Counted from the stretch's first letter, positions 52,599 through 61,582 are shown. The stretch: DNA of 64,000 nucleotides from Arcobacter sp. CECT 8986 (GCF_004116725.1 NZ_PDKG01000001.1:248001-312000), one strand, 5' to 3'. Made by a program: numbers and translations. Notes: a model not told the origin generated them from the sequence alone.

Positions 52599-53479
52599 GC
52601 GTAGATGAAAACAAAGTAAGTTTTAAAAAGCCACAATGGCTTAGAAAAAAGCTTGTTCCACATGCACAAAAAGAGATGGAAGATCTTCTAGGTAAACATG
52701 GATTACATACAATTTGTCAAGAAGCAAAATGTCCAAATATAAGTGAATGTTATGCAAAAAGAAATGCTACATTTTTAATACTTGGAAATATCTGTACAAG
52801 AAGATGTACTTATTGTAATGTACACACAGGTAAACCAACAGAAGTTGATTTAGCTGAGATTGATGGAGTTACTGAATCTGTAATCAAACTTGGATTAAAA
52901 TTTGTAGTTATTACAAGTCCAGCAAGGGATGATTTACCAGATGGTGGAGCAGAACAGTTTTATAGAGTAACTCAAAATATTTTGAAAAAATCTCCAGGAA
53001 CACAAGTTGAGATTTTGATTCCTGATTTTAAAGCAAAAGAGGAATCTTTACAAAGAGCTGTTGATAGTGGTGCTGTTATTATTGGTCATAATGTAGAAAC
53101 AGTTCCATCACTTTATCATATTAGAAGAAATGCTTCATATGAAAGAAGTCTTCAAGTTCTAAAAAGATTAAAAGAGCTTGGTGGAGAAAAAGTAAAAACT
53201 AAAAGTGCCTTAATGGTAGGACTTGGTGAAACAGAAGAAGAGATGGTTCAAGTATTTAAAGATTTACTTGCAGTTGGTTGTAAATTTTTAAGTATTGGTC
53301 AATATTTAGCTCCTTCAGGTGAGTATGAAAAAGTTAAAGAGTTTGTAAAACCAGAACAATTCCAAAGATATAAAGAGATTGCTTTAGACTTAGGTTTTGA
53401 GTTTGTACATAGTACTCCTTATGCAAGAAGTTCATACTTAGCTCATGAGTATTTATCAAAAGACAAAAATAGTATATAA
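52595..53479 (+). CDS. lipA: Lipoyl synthase
   Basis: The 294-residue radical SAM enzyme inserts two sulfurs into protein-bound octanoate. The auxiliary cluster ligands are Cys41, Cys46 and Cys52 (CQEAKCPNISEC), the radical SAM cluster is Cys67, Cys71 and Cys74 (CTRRCTYC), and the C-terminal cluster serine is in ARSSY (about 280). All cluster ligands are intact. It overlaps the upstream transferase gene by 4 bases and is followed by mdh after 26 bp. Confidence 0.97.
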   Translation: MSVDENKVSFKKPQWLRKKLVPHAQKEMEDLLGKHGLHTICQEAKCPNISECYAKRNATFLILGNICTRRCTYCNVHTGKPTEVDLAEIDGVTESVIKLGLKFVVITSPARDDLPDGGAEQFYRVTQNILKKSPGTQVEILIPDFKAKEESLQRAVDSGAVIIGHNVETVPSLYHIRRNASYERSLQVLKRLKELGGEKVKTKSALMVGLGETEEEMVQVFKDLLAVGCKFLSIGQYLAPSGEYEKVKEFVKPEQFQRYKEIALDLGFEFVHSTPYARSSYLAHEYLSKDKNSI

Positions 53480-53505
53480 TAAAATTAACACAGAAAGGAT
53501 TTATC

Positions 53506-54450
53506 TTGAATAATAAAAAAGTTGGAATAATTGGAGTAGGAAACGTAGGTGCAACGTTAGCTTTTACTTTAGCGACAAAAAGTCTTTGTTCAGAAGTAGT
53601 ATTAAAAGACTTAAGAGAGAATATCGTAGAAGCAATGGCTTTAGATATTTCACAATCTGCTAATGCTGCAAATGCAAAAACAAAAGTATCATTTGCAAAA
53701 GAAGCAAATGATTTTGCTAATTGTGATGTAATCGTAATAACAGCAGGAATTCCTAGAAAACCAGGAATGAGTAGAGATGATTTATTATTAACAAATGCTA
53801 AAATTATGACATCAGTTGTAAGTGAAGTTAGTGAAAATAATCCAAATGCAATTTATATTATTGTTTCTAATCCGCTTGATGCTATGGTATATACTGCACT
53901 TAAAGCTGCAAATATTGATAAAAATAAAGTTTTAGGAATGGCTGGTATTTTAGATAGTGCAAGAATGAGTCACTTTATTCAAGAAAAACTAGGATATGGA
54001 GAAGGTGAAATTGATGCTTCTGTTATGGGAGGTCATGGAGATGATATGGTTCCTTTAGCAAACTATTCAACAGTAGCTGGAAAACCTCTTGATAAAATTT
54101 TAAAAGAAGAAGAGATAGAAGAAATCATCACAAAAACAAGAAATGGTGGAGCTCAAATAGTTAAATTATTAGAAACAGGTTCTGCTTATTATGCACCAGC
54201 ATATTCAACTTCTCTTATGGTAGAAGCAATATTAACTGATAACAAAAAAGTATATCCTTGTGCAGTTATGCTTGAGGGTGAATATGGGTATGAAAATGTT
54301 GTTGCTGGTGTACCTGTTAGATTAGGTAAAAATGGAGTTGAAGATGTAATTGAGTTACAACTTGATGAAAAACAAACTTCAGAATTTGCTAAATCAATTT
54401 CATCAGTACAAGAGCTAATAAATACTCTTGAAGATAAATTTTTCGTATAA
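53506..54450 (+). CDS. mdh: Malate dehydrogenase
   Basis: The 314-residue NAD enzyme of the lactate/malate family interconverts malate and oxaloacetate. Rossmann motif GVGNVG (10-15), Asp35 selecting NAD(H) over NADP(H), Arg84 and Arg90 in GIPRKPGMSRDD (a Gln in place of the first Arg would mean lactate dehydrogenase), and catalytic His in GGHGDDMVP are seen. The start is TTG at 53506, 8 bases after AAAGGA. It is the third gene of the lipoylation operon, linking the PDH cofactor to a TCA step. Confidence 0.95.
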   Translation: MNNKKVGIIGVGNVGATLAFTLATKSLCSEVVLKDLRENIVEAMALDISQSANAANAKTKVSFAKEANDFANCDVIVITAGIPRKPGMSRDDLLLTNAKIMTSVVSEVSENNPNAIYIIVSNPLDAMVYTALKAANIDKNKVLGMAGILDSARMSHFIQEKLGYGEGEIDASVMGGHGDDMVPLANYSTVAGKPLDKILKEEEIEEIITKTRNGGAQIVKLLETGSAYYAPAYSTSLMVEAILTDNKKVYPCAVMLEGEYGYENVVAGVPVRLGKNGVEDVIELQLDEKQTSEFAKSISSVQELINTLEDKFFV

Positions 54451-54460
54451 TCTGTAAATG

Positions 54461-54486
54461 AAGTTACACTTTTTAGTGTAACTTTT
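54461..54486 (+). terminator. mdh terminator
   Basis: A perfect 10-bp stem AAGTTACACT / AGTGTAACTT with loop TTTT and a short T tail lies 10 bases after the stop. The rest of the spacer to 54694 is AT-rich and shows nothing else. Confidence 0.7.
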
Positions 54487-54694
54487 CATAAAATTTCTAA
54501 AATTATTTTTCCTATTTTTATATCAAATATCAAATAACATAAATACTTTTCAAAATGCCAATTTATAACTACTAGCAAAATATTTTTCAATATATAATTA
54601 TTCCAAATAAAATAACTTTAGTGTGGCACATTTGTGACATATTAATAAGTGTCAATTTTTACTAAATTTTTATGTTAAAATTTCACTATATTAA

Positions 54695-55276
54695 TTATGG
54701 TTTCATTGTATTAATCAAATCATTTATTTGAGTTGCACTCTTTTCAATTGCATCTATATTTAGATTTATCTCTTCATTACTTAGAGGTAAGTTCAGTTCA
54801 TTTTTTAATTTAAATGCACTTATAGATGAAAATATGGTAAATAGTGGAATTTTAAGACTATCAATTTTTTCATTTAATACTTTTTGAATAAAGATATAAT
54901 CTTTATCTAAAATAGTGTCTGTTTTATCATCAATGATAGAGAAAAAATAGTTTTCTTGATTTCCATTACTTTCAAAAGCAAAATTTTGTTTTTGACACTT
55001 ATAAAGTGTTCCATCATTTTTTACATATATTGAAAAGCGATTTGATTTTCTGATTTTTTTCAGATTTGTTATTTTTCGCTCAAATAGCTCTGGAGAATTG
55101 ATATGATAATCAAGTTCCCATAATTTTTTTTCATTTAAGACGAGGTTCTTCTCATAACCTAAAAGCTTGGAAAATACGTTGTTTATATATAGAATGTTTG
55201 CATTTTCATCAAATAAGATAAATCCATTTGGGAAGTTATCAATTATTTGAAAAAATAAATTATTTAATTGGCTCAT
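54695..55276 (-). CDS. PAS domain protein with a kinase-like C-terminal helical pair
   Basis: The 193-residue protein starts with a PAS domain (IIDNFPNGFILFDENANILYINNVFSKLLGY, about 10-120). A C-terminal region then reads FTIFSSISAFKLKNELNLPLS and AIEKSATQINDLIN, which resembles the two-helix dimerisation part of a histidine kinase. The phosphorylated His box is absent and there is no ATPase domain. It looks like a sensor that binds or blocks another protein. It is divergent from the XRE regulator, with a palindromic operator between them. Confidence 0.75.
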   Translation of the reverse strand: MSQLNNLFFQIIDNFPNGFILFDENANILYINNVFSKLLGYEKNLVLNEKKLWELDYHINSPELFERKITNLKKIRKSNRFSIYVKNDGTLYKCQKQNFAFESNGNQENYFFSIIDDKTDTILDKDYIFIQKVLNEKIDSLKIPLFTIFSSISAFKLKNELNLPLSNEEINLNIDAIEKSATQINDLINTMKP

Positions 55277-55326
55277 GACTACTCCTAAGGTGAAAATATA
55301 GCAAATATAACCCTAGGGTATTATTA

Positions 55327-55348
55327 AATATTACCCATAAGTAATATT
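55327..55348. promoter_or_regulatory. Palindromic operator between the PAS and XRE genes
   Basis: AATATTAC and GTAATATT form a perfect inverted repeat with a 6-bp spacer, and CCCTAGGG (55311-55318) lies beside it. The spacing fits one dimeric XRE repressor. It lies in the only spacer of two divergent genes and could control both. Confidence 0.5.
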
Positions 55349-55375
55349 ATTCCAGTAAAACTAGAAGGAAAAAGG

Positions 55376-55633
55376 ATGTTTCTTGCAGAAGTTACAGAAG
55401 ATGATTTAAATAATTTTCATAATACTATTTCTAAAAATGTAAGAAGAATAAGAAAAGAAAAAAAGCTTACACAACTTGATGTTAGCCTTGCTCTTGGACT
55501 TTCTACTCCATCTTTTATTACAAATGCAGAATCTCTAAATTCTAAGAAAAGATTTAATATAAATCAACTCTATAAACTCGCTATATTTTTTAAAGTTGAT
55601 ATTAGTGAATTTTTTAAAGTAGAAAAATTATAA
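55376..55633 (+). CDS. XRE family transcriptional regulator
   Basis: The 85-residue protein has the five-helix Cro/C1 fold: NVRRIRKEKKLTQLDVSLAL, then TPSFITNAES as the recognition region, RFNINQLYKLAIFFKVDISEFF. The HTH is at about residues 20-75 with no ligand domain. It probably binds the palindrome 28 bases upstream. The ATG follows AAAAAGGA. Confidence 0.88.
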   Translation: MFLAEVTEDDLNNFHNTISKNVRRIRKEKKLTQLDVSLALGLSTPSFITNAESLNSKKRFNINQLYKLAIFFKVDISEFFKVEKL

Positions 55634-55698
55634 AATATTAATTACATTTTTGATACATTCCTCACATATATTTTTTATATAATCAATAAAAAGGACAA

Positions 55699-56634
55699 GT
55701 GTTGAGTGTTTTCATAACATTATTGATGAAAATAATACCTCTATATTTTAGTATCATTTTAGGTGTTTTTTCTACTGCTTTTTTAAACTGCAACAAAGAT
55801 ACAATTGCAAAAATTTTACTTTTTATTTTAGCTCCTATTATCGTATTTAACGCAACTATAAGTGTAAAACTAGATGCATCAGTTGTATTTTTACCTATTT
55901 TCTTTTTTGTTTTAAGTACAATTATTGCATTTACTTCACTTAAATATTTTAATAAAGTATATTCTGATAATACTGCTAATTTATTAGCTTTTAGTACGGC
56001 AACTGGAAACACTGGAAATATTGGTATTCCTCTTGCTATTTTATTTTTGGATTCTCATATTGTTGATGTTTTTATTTTTACAGTATTAGCTTCACTTTTA
56101 TATCAAAACTCAGTTGGATATTATATAACTGCAAAAGGTAACTTTACAGCAAAACAAAGTCTTTTAAAAGTTGCTAGACTTCCTGTATTGCATGCTTTTA
56201 TTTTGGGTGTAGTATTAAATATATTAGGATTTAAAATACCTGAAATGTTTATGGATTATACAAATTATCTAAAAGGTGCATATGCTATATTAGGAATGAT
56301 GTTACTTGGAATGGGTATGGAAAAAATCAAAACAAATAACTCTTTTGATATGAAATTTATAAATTATACTCTTTTTATCAAGTTTATAATTTGGCCTGCT
56401 TTGATTGTGTTATTTATATTTTTGGATAACAACTTTATTCATTTTTTAAATAAAGAGTATTATCTTCTTATGTTTATTTTTTCTATTGTTCCACTAGCAG
56501 GAAACACAGTAACAGTTGCAACTTTGCTTGATGTAAAACCTCAAAAGATGTCTATTGCTGTATTTATCTCAACAATTGTATCACTATTTTATATACCACT
56601 AATGATATTTTTATTTGGAATGATAAAATTTTAA
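55699..56634 (+). CDS. AEC family transporter
   Basis: The 311-residue protein has about ten helices of the auxin-efflux-carrier type. TGNTGNIGIPLAILFL is the family signature in helix 5, and PLAGNTVTVATLLD its counterpart in the second half. Bacterial members often carry malate or other organic acids. The substrate is unknown. The start is GTG at 55699, 4 bases after AAAGGA; TTG at 55702 is almost as good. Confidence 0.88.
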   Translation: MLSVFITLLMKIIPLYFSIILGVFSTAFLNCNKDTIAKILLFILAPIIVFNATISVKLDASVVFLPIFFFVLSTIIAFTSLKYFNKVYSDNTANLLAFSTATGNTGNIGIPLAILFLDSHIVDVFIFTVLASLLYQNSVGYYITAKGNFTAKQSLLKVARLPVLHAFILGVVLNILGFKIPEMFMDYTNYLKGAYAILGMMLLGMGMEKIKTNNSFDMKFINYTLFIKFIIWPALIVLFIFLDNNFIHFLNKEYYLLMFIFSIVPLAGNTVTVATLLDVKPQKMSIAVFISTIVSLFYIPLMIFLFGMIKF

Positions 56635-56660
56635 AAGAGCTACTTTTTAATAGCTCTTTT
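56633..56660. terminator. Bidirectional terminator
   Basis: A perfect 10-bp stem AAAAGAGCTA / TAGCTCTTTT with an 8-nt loop lies between the convergent AEC and EamA genes; T-runs flank it. Confidence 0.75.
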
Positions 56661-57542
56661 TTTTAATTTGAAACTATTAATAAGTCCTGATAAAATCACA
56701 AAAAATAGACCTACAAAATATATTGCTAAAACTGGCTCATCAAAAAATAGTATAAGAAAAAATGCAGCCAATATAGGTGTGATAAATATAAAAGGTGCAA
56801 CTTTTGAGGCATCAAAAGCTTTTAATCCTTTCACCCAAAATAGATATGAAATACCATTTAAAAATATTCCATTTACTAAAATACTAAACCAATCAATATA
56901 AGAAGTTGGAAAAGAAAAACTAGAGTAATTAAATACAGAAATGAAAGAGTAAATAATTGCAGAAAAGAAGTACAACATCACGGCATTTGTAGCATTTACT
57001 TTTACTTTTTTACTTAATACTGAAAAAAGAGCAAAAGAGATAGTTCCTATCATAACTATAAATAAAACATCAATTTGAGAAAAATCAAGAGTAGAAAAAT
57101 CCCCTTTAGTAATAACCAAAACAACACCAAAAAATCCAAAAACAATAGAAAAAAACTTTCTTATAGTAAAAGCCTCTTTTAGTATAAGCAAAGACAAAAA
57201 TACAATAAAAATTGGCCACATATATTGAATAACCAAGACCTCTAAACCATTTGCTTTTTTATATCCAAAATATAAAAGTAAATAGTATAAAAAGTCTAAA
57301 AAACCCAAAAAGAAAAGCACAATAATTATCTTTTTTGAATACTGTAAAATTTGATAAAAACTCTTTTCATAAAGTGCTACAAAAAATATAGATAAAAAAG
57401 ATATGATTGATGAATAAAATAGATATAAATGATGGTCAAGTTCAGAGTGTGTAATCTTTACAAAAGTTGGTATTAAAGACCATAATATTATGCACAAAGC
57501 GATATATATAACTGCAATATTTGAGTTTATTAGTTTTTTCAT
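56640..57542 (-). CDS. EamA family (DMT superfamily) transporter
   Basis: The 300-residue protein has ten helices in two EamA repeats: VIYIALCIILWSLIPTFVKI at the start, EVLVIQYMWPIFIVFLSLLILKE in repeat 1, and KVAPFIFITPILAAFFLILFFDEPV in repeat 2. YMWP and the final GLINSFKLKK are typical of this family. It is a second drug/metabolite transporter, unrelated in position to that at 26978. The substrate is unknown. Confidence 0.88.
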   Translation of the reverse strand: MKKLINSNIAVIYIALCIILWSLIPTFVKITHSELDHHLYLFYSSIISFLSIFFVALYEKSFYQILQYSKKIIIVLFFLGFLDFLYYLLLYFGYKKANGLEVLVIQYMWPIFIVFLSLLILKEAFTIRKFFSIVFGFFGVVLVITKGDFSTLDFSQIDVLFIVMIGTISFALFSVLSKKVKVNATNAVMLYFFSAIIYSFISVFNYSSFSFPTSYIDWFSILVNGIFLNGISYLFWVKGLKAFDASKVAPFIFITPILAAFFLILFFDEPVLAIYFVGLFFVILSGLINSFKLKKRAIKK

Positions 57543-57864
57543 TTGCTCATCTTAAAATAAAAGTAGCTTAATATACCCTCTATAAAGTTAATATTTGATT
57601 TAATTTTATATCAAGTATAAAGCTTCTTTATTTAAAATTAGTATTAAAATTATCAGCAATTAAAACAAAATATTAAAAACCATTTATCTATTTTTATAAT
57701 GATATAAAAATGTCAATAATAACTTAATTAGTTATTGAAAATATATTAATAGAATACTTTATTCAATTATTTTATATCATAAATTAGATATAATATTGTC
57801 TTATTTAAAATTACAAACTATTTTACTTATATACTTATTTTATTCAAGGAATTTATAAAATCAA
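57543..57864. other. 322-bp AT-rich spacer before the ABC-F gene
   Basis: No gene seen. It holds an inverted repeat AATAACT / AGTTATT around TAATT (57718-57736) and a TATAAT -10 box at 57789-57794, about 70 bases before the ATG, for the ABC-F gene. Confidence 0.5.
57789..57794 (+). promoter_or_regulatory. -10 box of the ABC-F gene
   Basis: TATAAT, giving a leader of about 65 nt. The nearest ribosome-binding-like sequence, AAGGA at 57846-57850, lies 14 bases before the ATG, longer than usual. Confidence 0.4.
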
Positions 57865-59823
57865 ATGGCACTAATAGACTTACAAAACATAAATAAACAA
57901 TACGATACTAAAGTTATATTAAAAGATGTGAATTTTACTTTGATTCCAGGACAAAGAATTGCTGTTATTGGGCAAAATGGTCAAGGAAAATCAACTCTAC
58001 TTAAAGTTATTATGGGAGAGATTGAGCCAGATTCTGGAGAAAAATCAATTGATAAGTCTGTAAAAATAGAGATGCTTGCTCAACAACCAAAGTTTGAAGA
58101 TAATCTTACAGTAAGAGAAGCAATTGAGAAGCAACTAACAGAGTTAAATGAAGCAAAAATAAGATACGAAGAACTTACACAACAACTTGCAACAGATTAT
58201 GAAAATCAAGAGTTATTAAAAGAACAAAGTAAACTTGCTACTTTTATTGATTTTCACAATGCTTGGGATTTGGATAATATGATTGAAAGAGTTCTAAAAG
58301 AGTTCAAACTAAAAGAGTATGAATTCAAAGATGTAAACTTACTTAGTGGAGGAGAACAAAGAAGAGTTAGTCTTGCTGGATTATTACTTAAAAAGCCTGA
58401 TATTTTACTTCTTGATGAGCCTACAAACCACCTTGATGTTTATATGGTAGAGTTTTTGGAATCTTTACTTATGAAAAACAACTTTACTCTTCTATTTATT
58501 TCTCACGATAGATATTTTATTGATAACATTGCTACAAATATTGTAGAGATTGAAGATGGAACAATAAGAAGATTTAACGGTGGATATAGTGATTATCTAC
58601 AACAAAAAGAAGAACTACTTTCAAGTATGCAAAAAGAGCACGAAAATCTAATAAGACTTGTAAAAAGAGAAGCTCACTGGATGCAAAGGGGAGTTACAGC
58701 TAGAAGAAAAAGAAATGAAAGAAGAAAAGCTGAATACTTCGAACTTAAGAAAAAAGCAAAATCAAACCCAGCACAAATAAGAAAAATGTCAGTGGAACTT
58801 CAAAGAGAACAAAAATCTTTTAATAATGAAACAGGTACGACAAGAAATAAAAGAAAAATGCTTTTTGAATTAGACAAGATTTCAAAAACACTTGGGGACA
58901 AACTACTAATAAAAGACTTCACGACAAGAATTCTACAAAAAGATGTAATTGCAATAGTTGGGCCAAATGGTACTGGAAAATCAACTATGCTAAAACTTTT
59001 CACAGAAAAGCTACATATAGATGATGGAAGATTTAAAAAAGGTGATTTTTCAATAGGATACTTTGACCAGCACAGAGAGATGCTTGATGATTCAAAATCA
59101 CTAATCGAGACATTTTGTCCAAATGGTGGAGATAGAGTTATCCTAGATGATGGAAGAAATATGCATGTTTTTGGATATTTAAAGAACTTCTTATTTCCAA
59201 GAGAGTATCTTGACAAGAAGATTGGGGTTTTAAGTGGTGGAGAGAAAAATAGAGTTGCTTTAGCACTTCTATTTACTAAACACTATGATTGTTTGATACT
59301 TGATGAACCTACAAATGATTTGGATATTCCAACTATTAATATCTTAGAAGAGTATTTACAAAATTTTCAAGGAGCTTTGATTTTTGTTAGTCATGATAGA
59401 TATTTTGTAGATAAAATTGCAACTAAACTATTTATATTCAGAGGTGAAAATGGAAAAGTTGAAGAGAGTTTTCAACCTTATACTGAATATTTAGAGTTTG
59501 AAAAAGAGATAAAAGAGTTAGAATCTTATGCAAATGAAATAGAAAAATCTCAATCATCTCAAGACAATAGAAAATCTCAACCTAAAAAACAGACAAAACT
59601 AAGCTATAAAGATCAAAGAGATTATGATAGCTTACCAAAAGAGATAGAAGAACTAGAACAAAAAATAGAAGAGATAAATATTTGTCTGTCAAATCCTGAG
59701 TGTTATGAACAAAAAGGAATAGTGGCGGTTTCTAAAGAGTTAGAAGAAGTTGAAGAAATTTATGAACAAAAAGTCGAAAGATTTTTAGAACTAGAAGAAT
59801 TAATAGAAAGCTTTAACTCTTAA
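57865..59823 (+). CDS. ABC-F family ATPase, Uup-like
   Basis: The 652-residue soluble protein has two ABC domains. Domain 1 has Walker A GQNGQGKST (36-44), LSGGEQRRVSLAG and DEPTNHLD; domain 2 has GPNGTGKST, LSGGEKNRVALA and DEPTNDLD. The second is followed by a C-terminal coiled-coil rich in Glu and Lys (from about residue 560) that includes LSYKDQRDYDSLP, a feature of Uup. No membrane segments are present. ABC-F proteins act on the ribosome; Uup also affects transposon excision. The inter-domain linker is very basic (about 270-320). Confidence 0.93.
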   Translation: MALIDLQNINKQYDTKVILKDVNFTLIPGQRIAVIGQNGQGKSTLLKVIMGEIEPDSGEKSIDKSVKIEMLAQQPKFEDNLTVREAIEKQLTELNEAKIRYEELTQQLATDYENQELLKEQSKLATFIDFHNAWDLDNMIERVLKEFKLKEYEFKDVNLLSGGEQRRVSLAGLLLKKPDILLLDEPTNHLDVYMVEFLESLLMKNNFTLLFISHDRYFIDNIATNIVEIEDGTIRRFNGGYSDYLQQKEELLSSMQKEHENLIRLVKREAHWMQRGVTARRKRNERRKAEYFELKKKAKSNPAQIRKMSVELQREQKSFNNETGTTRNKRKMLFELDKISKTLGDKLLIKDFTTRILQKDVIAIVGPNGTGKSTMLKLFTEKLHIDDGRFKKGDFSIGYFDQHREMLDDSKSLIETFCPNGGDRVILDDGRNMHVFGYLKNFLFPREYLDKKIGVLSGGEKNRVALALLFTKHYDCLILDEPTNDLDIPTINILEEYLQNFQGALIFVSHDRYFVDKIATKLFIFRGENGKVEESFQPYTEYLEFEKEIKELESYANEIEKSQSSQDNRKSQPKKQTKLSYKDQRDYDSLPKEIEELEQKIEEINICLSNPECYEQKGIVAVSKELEEVEEIYEQKVERFLELEELIESFNS

Positions 59824-59860
59824 GAGGATATAATACATAAAAACGAATAAGGAAAAATTT

Positions 59861-60304
59861 ATGAGTTTAAAAGAACAATTAAAAAATGATTTAAAAGATG
59901 CTATGAGAGCAAAAAATTTAGTAAAAAGAGACTCTATTAGAGCAATAAATACAATGATTAAACAAATTGAAGTTGACGAAAGAAAAGAGTTAACTGATGA
60001 AGATGTATTAAAACTAATTCAAAAAGGTATAAAACAAAGAGAAGAAGCAGCAGAACAATACAAAGAAGCTTCAAGAGATGACTTAGTTGAAAAAGAGTTA
60101 GAACAAGTAGAAATTTTTAAAGAGTATTTACCAAAACAATTATCTGATGAAGAGTTAGAAGCTGGAATGAAAGAAATTATTGAGCAAGTTGGTGCACAAA
60201 CTATGAAAGACATGGGAAAAGTTATGGGTGTAGCAACTAAGAAATTTGCAGGTGTTGCAGACGGAAAAAGAATCAACGAAACAGTTAAAAAAATCTTAGC
60301 ATAA
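59861..60304 (+). CDS. GatB/YqeY domain-containing protein
   Basis: The 147-residue protein is one YqeY domain: SLKEQLKNDLKDAMRAKN, RDSIRAINTMIKQIEVDER, REEAAEQYKEASRDDLVEKE and MKDMGKVMGVATKKFAGVADGK. The domain is the tRNA-binding tail of GatB-type amidotransferases, here free-standing. It may act in tRNA-linked amino-acid metabolism, but its role is unproven. It follows the ABC-F gene by 37 bp. Confidence 0.94.
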   Translation: MSLKEQLKNDLKDAMRAKNLVKRDSIRAINTMIKQIEVDERKELTDEDVLKLIQKGIKQREEAAEQYKEASRDDLVEKELEQVEIFKEYLPKQLSDEELEAGMKEIIEQVGAQTMKDMGKVMGVATKKFAGVADGKRINETVKKILA

Positions 60305-60322
60305 AACAAAAAAAGGCTTATA

Positions 60323-61582
60323 ATGAAAACAAAAATAAAGAATATTTCTAAAGATACAATAAAAAATCTATTTTCAAAAAATATAAGCCCTACTCCAAAT
60401 GAGTACCACAAAGAGTTCTGTGCTGTTGCAAAAGAGTATCAATTAGATATAAAAGAGTGTAAACAGTTCAAAGAACTTGTGAGTAGACTAAATAAAGAAG
60501 AACAAGCCGAAATAAAATCAAAAAATATCACAACATTTGAAGATTTAATACCTGTATTATTAAATAGAGTTGCAACAAAAAATCTAAAAACATTAACTTC
60601 TTTATTTAAAGAGTCTATTACTCCTTCTATTTCAATTGGATTAGATGAAAGATTAGCAAAATTCTCTATAAAAATAGGAAACTCACCTGCTTTACTTTTC
60701 GAAGAAGATATTCAAAAAGAGATGCAAGAGTTTATCACTGAAAGATTTGAAGCTGATAAAAAAATAGTTAGAGAAAAAACTGCTGAGATTGCAAAACTTG
60801 TAACTTTGATGGGTCAACACTTAAGTGAAGCAATTGCAAGTAGCGGAGAAAGTGGTACAGAAGTTTCTAATATCAAAGATGAAATCAAATCAATTGATTT
60901 AAAAGAAAATGGTATAAAAGAGCTTACTAACTTACAAAGTAAACTTATAAATGCTGCTATGTCTATTGAAAATGAGATGACTCAAGTGGGAGAAAAACTA
61001 TCTTCTGGAAAATCAAAAGTAGAAAAACTTGAAGCAAAGATAAAAAATCTTGAAGAAGAGTTAGATAAATCAAAAAAAGAGAATCTAAAAGATCATCTTA
61101 CTGGTGTACTTACTAGAAGAGCATATGAATATGAAGCAAAAAAAATAGAGAATAATTTCAATAGAAATAGTACTCAATATGCTATTGTATTTATAGATAT
61201 TGACCACTTTAAAGCTATAAATGATACATATGGACACGGTGGTGGAGATATGATTTTATCTACATTTGGTAAGATTTTATCAAAATATACAAGAGACTTA
61301 GACGTAGTAGGAAGATATGGTGGAGAAGAGTTTATTGTACTTATTCACTTCAATCTTAGAAGAGAATTACTAAAATACTTAAAAAGAATAAAAAGTATAG
61401 TAAATGAAAATAACTTTATTTTTGGAAAAAACAAAATCAAAATAACTTTTTCAGCTGGAGTAACTATTAGAAATGACCACACTTCTTATGAAAGTGCACT
61501 TCAAAAATCTGATATGTTACTTTACAATGCGAAAGAATCAGGAAGAAATAAAATAGTATTAGAAGACAATACAGTAATTTAA
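60323..61582 (+). CDS. Diguanylate cyclase (GGDEF)
   Basis: The 419-residue protein has an N-terminal helical region of unknown type (ISPTPNEYHKEFCAVA), a coiled-coil stretch (about 225-255, KVEKLEAKIKNLEEEL) and a GGDEF domain with FIDIDHFKAINDTYGH and active site GGEEF (333-337). RDLD at 324-327 is a correct RxxD inhibitory site, so product feedback is expected, unlike the cyclase at 4411. It makes c-di-GMP. It is probably cotranscribed with the YqeY-like gene. Confidence 0.94.
   Translation: MKTKIKNISKDTIKNLFSKNISPTPNEYHKEFCAVAKEYQLDIKECKQFKELVSRLNKEEQAEIKSKNITTFEDLIPVLLNRVATKNLKTLTSLFKESITPSISIGLDERLAKFSIKIGNSPALLFEEDIQKEMQEFITERFEADKKIVREKTAEIAKLVTLMGQHLSEAIASSGESGTEVSNIKDEIKSIDLKENGIKELTNLQSKLINAAMSIENEMTQVGEKLSSGKSKVEKLEAKIKNLEEELDKSKKENLKDHLTGVLTRRAYEYEAKKIENNFNRNSTQYAIVFIDIDHFKAINDTYGHGGGDMILSTFGKILSKYTRDLDVVGRYGGEEFIVLIHFNLRRELLKYLKRIKSIVNENNFIFGKNKIKITFSAGVTIRNDHTSYESALQKSDMLLYNAKESGRNKIVLEDNTVI

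Noticed and set aside
58800-59216. A 138-residue minus-strand frame inside the ABC-F gene
   Set aside because: Antisense to the second ATPase domain; no motifs.
60019-60411. A 130-residue minus-strand frame across the YqeY-like and cyclase genes
   Set aside because: Antisense to two real genes; its hydrophobic look comes from reading Lys/Glu codons backwards.
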